9,528 bases of DNA from JBDSRX01 sp039929105 (lineage in GTDB: Bacteria > Patescibacteriota > Dojkabacteria > J137), in contig JBDSRX010000042.1 in NCBI GenBank assembly GCA_039929105.1, positions 1-9,528 of the forward strand, read 5' to 3'. This document shows, piece by piece, positions 5,631 to 9,528 of the stretch (its first letter is position 1; each line of letters begins with the position of its first letter). A model generated the notes under the pieces. That model was not told the DNA's origin. It worked only from the letters and a program-made list of their open reading frames with translations, and made no database searches. The translations under genes were made by a program, and so were the position numbers.

Positions 5631-5674
5631 GAACCGTATTGAATATATAAAATTTGTATTCAGTACAGTTCAAC
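5628..5674 (+). promoter_or_regulatory. 3' hairpin of cassette 2
   Basis: GGTGAACCGTA (5628-5638) pairs with TACAGTTCAAC (5664-5674) with the same C-A mismatch as in cassette 1, here with one further mismatch near the base. The stem continues as TTGAATAT (5639-5646) with GTATTCAG (5656-5663), giving about 19 positions around a nine-base loop. The upper stem differs from cassette 1 in sequence but pairs. Confidence 0.78.
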
Positions 5675-5675
5675 A

Positions 5676-5741
5676 ACTTTTAAGATATAGTAGAAACAAC
5701 ACTTCAAATAACCACTCCCTGCTCAACGTTTACAGTATTAA
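5676..5741 (+). pseudogene. Possible degraded tail of a 2815-3477-like gene
   Basis: ACTTTT, AGTAGA, CTCCCT and CAGTA followed by TAA occur in the same order as in the end of the gene at 2815-3477 (its bases 3421-3477). The stop codon lies at the same distance (four versus five bases) from the CTGTCGCC that opens the promoter module. The frame is interrupted by several stops. Similarity is weak, so this may be partly chance, but it would extend the direct repeat A/B to about 190 bases. Confidence 0.35.
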
Positions 5742-5758
5742 GCCACTGTCGCCAATAC

Positions 5759-5787
5759 TTGACAACTCGTCTATTTTAGTATATAAT
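5759..5787 (+). promoter_or_regulatory. Perfect consensus sigma-70 promoter B
   Basis: TTGACA (5759-5764), a 17-base spacer and TATAAT (5782-5787) match the consensus at all twelve positions. The start should lie near 5794, giving a leader of about 298 nt for the gene at 6092. Confidence 0.88.
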
Positions 5788-5793
5788 TATTCT

Positions 5794-5816
5794 AGTATTT
5801 TCAATGTAGAAATACT
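5794..5816 (+). promoter_or_regulatory. 5'-terminal stem-loop of the leader, copy B
   Basis: AGTATTT (5794-5800) pairs fully with AAATACT (5810-5816) around the loop TCAATGTAG. Compared with copy A, one stem base changes from G to A while pairing is kept, and loop position 2 differs. Confidence 0.62.
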
Positions 5817-5869
5817 TGAATATACCCAATTCATCGATGTTAGCAATAACTCGATTAACCTTAAAAACC

Positions 5870-6091
5870 TAACAAACTATAAGAACAAGATTCTTTGAAA
5901 TAATATAGAACGCTTTTACAGCCGTTCGCGATTTTTACCCATGACACGTGTTTATAAACTCTAAATTGAGTTTATTTGTATAGGTATTAATCGTGGACGG
6001 CACATAAAAGCCGGTTTCTTACCGATAAAACGCTCAACCCAATGAGTGCGGTATAACTTCTACCCAATTGTTTCAAGGAGTCTCTAGTATC
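5870..6091 (+). promoter_or_regulatory. Structured leader of the third secreted-protein gene
   Basis: No gene is visible here. Base composition changes from AT-rich to mixed near 5908. Hairpins include AAGAA/TTCTT (5881-5895), GAACG/CGTTC (5908-5927), a perfect ATAAACTC/GAGTTTAT with six-base loop (5954-5975) and CGGT/ACCG (6013-6025). GGAG at 6077-6080 lies 11 bases before the ATG. None of these hairpins resembles the leader hairpin of cassettes 1 and 2. Confidence 0.5.
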
Positions 6092-6739
6092 ATGAAGACG
6101 TTCCGTAAGATTGGCCTGTTGCTGATGGCCCTCACAATTATCAGCACTTTTGTCGTCGCATTCGCCGCTGATACACACCCCTGGGGTGCGAATGCCGCCG
6201 CAATTGCGTCCACGCTCAACCCCATCAACAGCGCCATCAATACTGACGTGACCGATGGCGAACTGCATTGGAAGTTCACTTCGTCTGGCGACAATTTTAA
6301 GGTTTTGACTGTTACGGCTCCGAACGCGAGCCAAACTTTCACTTACCCCGAATCCGTCGTCTCCGTTGTGTTCGTTGGTGACCACAAGGTCATCGTTATC
6401 ACCCGTGATGAAAAAATCCAGTATCAACTTCTGCCCGAAGGACTCAAAAAGTCTGATGGTGGATACGATGCCAGCGGTTTCGTCGTCATTGCGGTAACGT
6501 CGAATACTGCCACCAAGGCCAACTGCGTGGTGGTGGTGAACAATTCCAGCTCTGCAAACGTTGCTGGTGGTGACATTGAAGTCTGGGCTGCTAATGCTGG
6601 TAATTTCGGGCTGGATCAAAACACCTGCGCTTTGGTGCAAGGGATGTTGACCGAGGATCAGTATGCCGTCGCACAAACGATCAGTAACATGTTTATGCAC
6701 GATGCGATGTTTGCCCCGGAAGCAACAGCAGCCAGCTAG
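6092..6739 (+). CDS. Secreted protein of unknown function, third island gene
   Basis: The 215-residue product has a clear Sec signal peptide (about 1-25, AFA-AD site). The mature part is small, Ala/Asn/Val/Thr-rich and beta-patterned, with two cysteines (145, 179) that may form one disulfide, and no membrane anchor. ATG at 6092 is preferred over an in-frame ATG at 6068 because the signal peptide then starts MKTFRK and a GGAG site lies upstream. Codon use is clearly different from rpoB, recJ and the receiver gene, with many C-ending codons such as AAC, ATC and GTC. This may reflect selection for high expression or transfer from another genome. It is not evidently related to the cassette 1 and 2 proteins beyond being exported. 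No known family is recognised. Confidence 0.83.
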   Translation: MKTFRKIGLLLMALTIISTFVVAFAADTHPWGANAAAIASTLNPINSAINTDVTDGELHWKFTSSGDNFKVLTVTAPNASQTFTYPESVVSVVFVGDHKVIVITRDEKIQYQLLPEGLKKSDGGYDASGFVVIAVTSNTATKANCVVVVNNSSSANVAGGDIEVWAANAGNFGLDQNTCALVQGMLTEDQYAVAQTISNMFMHDAMFAPEATAAS

Positions 6740-6935
6740 ATTTTCCCGGTTAGGGCTACCCCATTATAGGGAGGCTCTCGGCTAGCGGTAATACCCTGGC
6801 ACAGGCTGACGTAGCGGTATACGCCAGCCCAGATATCGTTCTTGTTTGTTAGGTTATATTCCTGGTTGACCTTAGGTGGTCAATCTGGACGCTGGAGGAA
6901 AAGTGCTCGAAAGAGTAACTTTCCTCCAGAGTAAA
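6740..6935 (+). other. Gene-free, GC-richer 3' region with three hairpins
   Basis: After the third secreted gene the sequence folds into GGCTG-CGTA/TACG-CAGCC with an A-C mismatch and GCGGTA loop (6804-6829), GGTTGACC/GGTCAATC (6864-6885), and a long stem CTGGAGGAAA/TTTCCTCCAG closed through inner pairs by a GAAA loop (6892-6929). TAGCGGTA occurs twice (6783-6790, 6812-6819). None is followed by a T-tract. They probably belong to the 3' end of the gene 6092 transcript. Confidence 0.5.
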
Positions 6936-6988
6936 CAAAAGTTCATGATACTTGTGAGTTTTTGGTTACTCTTAAAAAGTATTTTAAA

Positions 6989-7016
6989 GCCGATGATTCA
7001 CAAATCATTGGCTTTT
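6989..7016 (+). terminator. Intrinsic terminator closing the island
   Basis: GCCGATGATT (6989-6998) pairs with AATCATTGGC (7003-7012), with one wobble, around a CACA loop and is followed by TTTTCCATTTT. It ends transcription from promoter B. An A-rich stretch on the left also makes a weaker reverse terminator possible. Confidence 0.82.
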
Positions 7017-7033
7017 CCATTTTCTATAAGATA

Positions 7034-7062
7034 TTTACTTACTTCAGAAAATTTTCTATATT
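7034..7062 (+). promoter_or_regulatory. Candidate promoter of the receiver gene
   Basis: TTTACT (7034-7039), a 17-base spacer and TATATT (7057-7062) place the start near 7069 with a leader of about 20 nt. A second possible -10 box, TATACT (7068-7073), has no well-spaced partner. Confidence 0.45.
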
Positions 7063-7088
7063 GTATTTATACTTTTAAAACTCTTCAC

Positions 7089-7520
7089 ATGGTAATTATT
7101 GTTGAAAATGATTCAGATACTATGTTTCTTTTTAAAACAAATTTAGAAATTGATGGTGTGGATTTGAATAAAGTAATGTTTATTAAGAACAACAAAGAGT
7201 TTCAGGTTTTAGTTAATAGTGGACAGGCAAGTGAAGTTACAGCTGCATTTATAGATCACGATCTTTCTCCTCAATTTGATACTCCAATTTTTCCAGTTGC
7301 AACTGGAGGTGATATCTTAGGTATTCTTAAGCTGAATGGTTATTCAGGTAAAACATATACGATATCCGCTTACGGTAAAGACCAAGAAAAATTTATTAAG
7401 GAGAGGTTTGGAGATCCAGAAATTACTGTGATTCCTAAAACACCTTCAAATAGTAAATTGATAATTGAATCAATTAAAAAAGAAGTAGAAAATGAGGGCC
7501 TCAAAATGACCATAAAATAA
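7089..7520 (+). CDS. Stand-alone CheY-like receiver domain protein
   Basis: The 143-residue product is about the size of a single response-regulator receiver domain. The opening MVIIVENDSDT gives the acidic pocket (E6, D8). FIDHDLSP places the likely phospho-acceptor at D56. TISAYGK supplies the switch Ser (S93) and VIPKT the conserved Lys (K117). There is no output domain, so it would act by protein contact or as part of a phosphorelay; no histidine kinase is in the window. Residues 60-78 are an unusual PQFDTPIFPVATGGD loop in place of the common P-x-M-D-G. ATG 7089 is chosen over an upstream GTG at 6876, because that longer frame would run through the hairpin at 6892 and the terminator at 6989. 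No Shine-Dalgarno sequence is visible. Confidence 0.75.
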   Translation: MVIIVENDSDTMFLFKTNLEIDGVDLNKVMFIKNNKEFQVLVNSGQASEVTAAFIDHDLSPQFDTPIFPVATGGDILGILKLNGYSGKTYTISAYGKDQEKFIKERFGDPEITVIPKTPSNSKLIIESIKKEVENEGLKMTIK

Positions 7521-7600
7521 TTACCAACTTGGGAAAACACGTGAAAAGTCTTCAATAACCCTAGCCTAAAAGCTCATTCGATTGTTTCACTATATTAACG

Positions 7601-7620
7601 CTCCATAACTGGAGTTTTTT
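7601..7620 (+). terminator. Intrinsic terminator after the receiver gene
   Basis: CTCCA (7601-7605) and TGGAG (7610-7614) form a short stem with a TAAC loop, followed directly by six T. The stem is short but the T-tract is good, and it lies 80 bases after the stop codon. Confidence 0.65.
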
Positions 7621-7679
7621 CTATATCTAGTAGTACAATACAAATTCCGGCATAAATCCTCCTATAGAATATTTCACTC

Positions 7680-7744
7680 TTGAACTTAGACCTGTTTTAA
7701 GTTAAAGTTACCGGACTTGGTTACAAATTTTCTTTCAATAATTT
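7680..7744 (+). promoter_or_regulatory. Candidate promoter area for recJ
   Basis: Two partial promoters are seen: TTGAAC (7680-7685) with TAAAGT (7703-7708) at 17 bases, and TTGGTT (7717-7722) with TAATTT (7739-7744) at 16 bases. Either would put the two palindromes that follow in or at the start of the recJ leader. Neither is strong. Confidence 0.3.
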
Positions 7745-7745
7745 T

Positions 7746-7771
7746 GTCATGGTGAGGCTCTCGAACCATGA
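7746..7771 (+). repeat. REP-like palindrome 1
   Basis: This 26-base palindrome is built from the blocks GTCA, TGG, TGAG, TCTCGAA, CCA and TGA, with TGG pairing to CCA and an inner GAG pairing to CTC. The second palindrome, read on the other strand, has the same fixed blocks. Confidence 0.7.
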
Positions 7772-7786
7772 AGTTTAATCTAATAT

Positions 7787-7812
7787 TCACCCTTCGAGAA
7801 ACTCAGGGTGAC
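7787..7812 (-). repeat. REP-like palindrome 2, inverted
   Basis: On the minus strand this 26-base element has the same fixed blocks (GTCA, TGAG, TCTCGAA, TGA) as palindrome 1. The variable triplets are CCC and GGG instead of TGG and CCA, so pairing is preserved by compensating changes. Fifteen bases separate the two, as in inverted REP pairs. It ends 9 bases before the recJ start. Confidence 0.7.
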
Positions 7813-7821
7813 AACTATACT

Positions 7822-9528
7822 ATGAAGTGGAATTTACCAGAACAAAAAGATAAGAATTTTGTAGACTTTATATACTCTACACGAAAAGTTTCTGGAGATA
7901 GAGTCTTTTTTTACCCAAAGATAGAAGATTTAGAAAGCCCTCTACTCATCCATAACGCAGAAAAAGCTGCCAAAGTTATTATTAACGCTATAGAAAAGAA
8001 GCAAAAGATTTATATTCATGGGGACTTTGATGTTGATGGAATTACTGCTACTTCTATAATGTGGAATTACTTATTTCGAGATCTTGGAGCTAATGTTCTA
8101 CCACATATTCCAAATAGATTTACTGACGGCTATGGGCTTAACAAAGAAACAATTGAAAAGATTATAAGTGAAGGTGGTAATCTTATTATTTCTGTAGATT
8201 GCGGTGTAAAAGACATTGAATTAGTAGACAAATATGCAGATACAATAGATTTTATTATTACGGATCACCATACAATACGGGAAGTTTCAAAATCCGAAGC
8301 ACGAAATAAGAAATCCAAAAAGAATAATGAATCTCTTCCTGAAGGTTCAAAGCTAGTTGGAAATTACATTATTTCTTCACGTGCCAAAGCTGTAGTACAT
8401 CCGAAGTTAGGTGTAGGATTTAATGAATACTGCGGTGCTGGCGTATCTTGGAAGTTATGTTGTGCAATTAATGAACTTAATGTCAAAAAAGTTGATATGT
8501 CCAAGTATTTAGATCTAGTAGCTTTGGGTACTGTTTGCGATATTATGCCTCTTGAAGATCAAAATAGAACTATAGTGAAGCTTGGAATAGATAAAATGAG
8601 AAGAACGGAGAATATTGGTATTAAAGCACTTCTACAAAAAGCAGACGTACTACTCTCTTCTATTACAGAATATACCTTGGGATTTGTTATTGGGCCAAGA
8701 TTAAATGCATCTGGGAGACTAGAATCTGCTTTAGATGCTGTTAGATTATTAACTACAACCTCAGAAGATTTTGCTAAGCAATTGGCAGATAAATTAAATA
8801 ATCTAAACTTACAAAGACAAGGTTTAACTAAGGAGTATTTAGCTATAGCTGAGCAAGATTTATTAAGTCAAGGTGAGAAGAAGATATACTTTCTTTATGG
8901 TAAAGAATGGCCAGAAGGTATTGTAGGACTTATATCTGGTCGACTTACTGAAAAGTACAATAGACCAACCATCGTAGGTAGTCTACTTGAAGACGGTAAT
9001 ATTAAAGCATCTGCTAGAAGCATAGAAGGTTTTCATATTTCTAATGCTTTAAAAGATACCGATAAGTACTTAATTCGATACGGTGGACATGCTCAAGCAG
9101 CAGGATTAACACTTGCCAGTACAGATTATGCGAAGTTTATGGAAGCTCTCTCCTCTGTTGCAGACAAACATATTAAAGAAAAACATCTTGAAAAAGCTAT
9201 CAATATAGACGCAGTTGCAAAATTTGATGAGATTAATATAGAAAACATCTCCAAGCTACTCTCTTTATCTCCATTTGGAAATTCAAATCCATTGCCAAAG
9301 ATAGCTTTATTGAATGTAGACATTAGTGATTTTAAAACAATGGGAAAAGATGGATCTCATATAAAGATTGTATTTCCAGAGTATGGGTTTGAAGCTGTAG
9401 GCTTTAATCTAGCTAATGAATTTAATGGTTTAGACTCTCCACTACTCGATCTTGCTGGTAGTTTGGAAATTAACACGTGGAATAATAAACAAACACCTTT
9501 TTTTAAGATAAATCACTGGCGAAAATCA
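7822..9528 (+). CDS. recJ: Single-strand-specific 5'-3' exonuclease RecJ (3' end cut by window edge)
   Basis: The frame runs open for 569 residues to the window edge, close to the length of compact family members. RecJ degrades single-stranded DNA 5' to 3' with Mn2+ or Mg2+ in recombination and mismatch or base-excision repair. Visible motifs are HGDFDVDG (67-73), the DCG segment (126-128), TDHH (147-150), GTVCDIMPL (236-244), GPRLNASGR (291-299), the DHHA1-type EGIVGLISGRL (365-375), and GGHAQAAG (421-428). A C-terminal OB-like domain begins near 460. Between DHH and the VHP-like segment (192-194) there is a Lys/Asn/Ser-rich insertion of about 20 residues. ATG 7822 (MKWNLPEQ) is preferred over ATG 7768, because the latter lies at the edge of palindrome 1 and would translate palindrome 2, and the family typically starts near KW. 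No Shine-Dalgarno sequence is visible. Confidence 0.96.
   Translation, partial: MKWNLPEQKDKNFVDFIYSTRKVSGDRVFFYPKIEDLESPLLIHNAEKAAKVIINAIEKKQKIYIHGDFDVDGITATSIMWNYLFRDLGANVLPHIPNRFTDGYGLNKETIEKIISEGGNLIISVDCGVKDIELVDKYADTIDFIITDHHTIREVSKSEARNKKSKKNNESLPEGSKLVGNYIISSRAKAVVHPKLGVGFNEYCGAGVSWKLCCAINELNVKKVDMSKYLDLVALGTVCDIMPLEDQNRTIVKLGIDKMRRTENIGIKALLQKADVLLSSITEYTLGFVIGPRLNASGRLESALDAVRLLTTTSEDFAKQLADKLNNLNLQRQGLTKEYLAIAEQDLLSQGEKKIYFLYGKEWPEGIVGLISGRLTEKYNRPTIVGSLLEDGNIKASARSIEGFHISNALKDTDKYLIRYGGHAQAAGLTLASTDYAKFMEALSSVADKHIKEKHLEKAINIDAVAKFDEINIENISKLLSLSPFGNSNPLPKIALLNVDISDFKTMGKDGSHIKIVFPEYGFEAVGFNLANEFNGLDSPLLDLAGSLEINTWNNKQTPFFKINHWRKS

Larger units (their letters stand above)
4670..5674 (+). 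other. Cassette 2: framed secreted-protein unit
   Basis: This unit has the same order of elements as cassette 1. No consensus promoter is visible between the cassettes, so the gene is probably read from promoter A. A TATAAT at 4760-4765 lacks a properly spaced -35 box. Confidence 0.65.
5746..5869 (+). repeat. Promoter-leader module, copy B
   Basis: This is the direct repeat of 3483-3609. It keeps the promoter, the 5'-terminal stem-loop and the closing GATTAACCTTAAAAACC, but is not followed by the terminal repeat. It leads instead to the unrelated leader of the gene at 6092. Recombination between copies A and B would remove cassettes 1 and 2 and join promoter A to that gene. Confidence 0.8.

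Noticed and set aside
4534..5674. Classical integron attC sites
   Set aside because: The core RYYYAAC and GTTRRRY boxes are not satisfied (GGTGAAC, GTTCATC). Cassette boundaries do not fall at GTT, and no integrase is present.
3597..5869. CRISPR array
   Set aside because: There are few repeats, they are widely spaced with genes between them, orientation alternates, and no regular spacers exist.
5629..5898. 89-residue ORF downstream of cassette 2
   Set aside because: It starts with a GTG inside the right terminal repeat and runs through the hairpin, promoter B and leader, all of which are conserved as non-coding elements. There is no ribosome site.
6892..6929. Intrinsic terminator at the long GGAGGAAA hairpin
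   Set aside because: The stem is strong but no T-tract follows on either strand. The real terminator is the stem at 6989 with its T-run.
6876..7088. N-terminal extension of the receiver protein from a GTG at 6876
   Set aside because: It would translate the 6892 hairpin and the 6989 terminator. The receiver fold starts at MVIIVENDSD, and a promoter lies inside the extension.
7768..7821. Earlier ATG for recJ
   Set aside because: The start overlaps palindrome 1, and the added residues come from palindrome 2. RecJ similarity begins at MKWNLPEQ.

Overview
The window looks like a chromosomal piece of a small-genome, AT-rich bacterium, most likely of the Patescibacteria/CPR type. This is inferred from compact genes, A/T-ending codons, missing Shine-Dalgarno sequences in front of the ordinary genes, and the style of the rpoB and recJ proteins. 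The standard bacterial code fits: TGA is not used as a sense codon in any gene read here. The edges are housekeeping: the start of rpoB on the minus strand (1-876) and most of recJ on the plus strand (7822-9528), both cut by the window ends.

Region by region. 877-1439 is a long non-coding gap with an rpoB promoter and a chain of hairpins. 1440-2689 holds two minus-strand genes for membrane-anchored or exported proteins of unknown function. They diverge from a plus-strand gene at 2815-3477 for a signal-peptide plus C-terminal-anchor surface protein, and the two directions appear to share one -10 element. 3478-6935 is the unusual part, an island of three secreted-protein genes (3758-4456, 4794-5567, 6092-6739). 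7089-7520 is a stand-alone CheY-like receiver protein bounded by terminators. A pair of inverted REP-like palindromes precedes recJ.

The island carries the main signal. Genes 1 and 2 each sit in the same frame of non-coding elements: a conserved AACCTTAAAA block, a 14-15 bp terminal repeat (ACCGAGTGTATATT), a 48-nt near-perfect hairpin, a GGAG ribosome site, the gene, the inverted copy of the terminal repeat, then a second hairpin. The hairpin apex and the terminal repeats are almost identical between cassettes. The lower stems have unrelated sequences that still pair, which is compensatory covariation. The two proteins are only distantly similar, so the non-coding frame is better conserved than the coding sequence. 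Cassette 1 and gene 3 are each preceded by a duplicated module: a perfect or near-perfect sigma-70 promoter (TTGACA-N17-TATACT/TATAAT), a small stem-loop starting at the predicted +1, and a leader ending in AACCTTAAAAACC.

Two readings are possible. The frame may be an RNA architecture (5'-terminal stem-loop, leader hairpin, 5'/3' panhandle, 3' hairpin) that stabilises abundant mRNAs for secreted proteins. Or the repeats and hairpins may be ends recognised by a recombinase or transposase supplied from elsewhere, making a gene-cassette or shufflon-like array. No recombinase is encoded here. The sequence alone cannot decide between these, but repeated elements with paired, covarying stems around diverged secreted proteins are directly visible.
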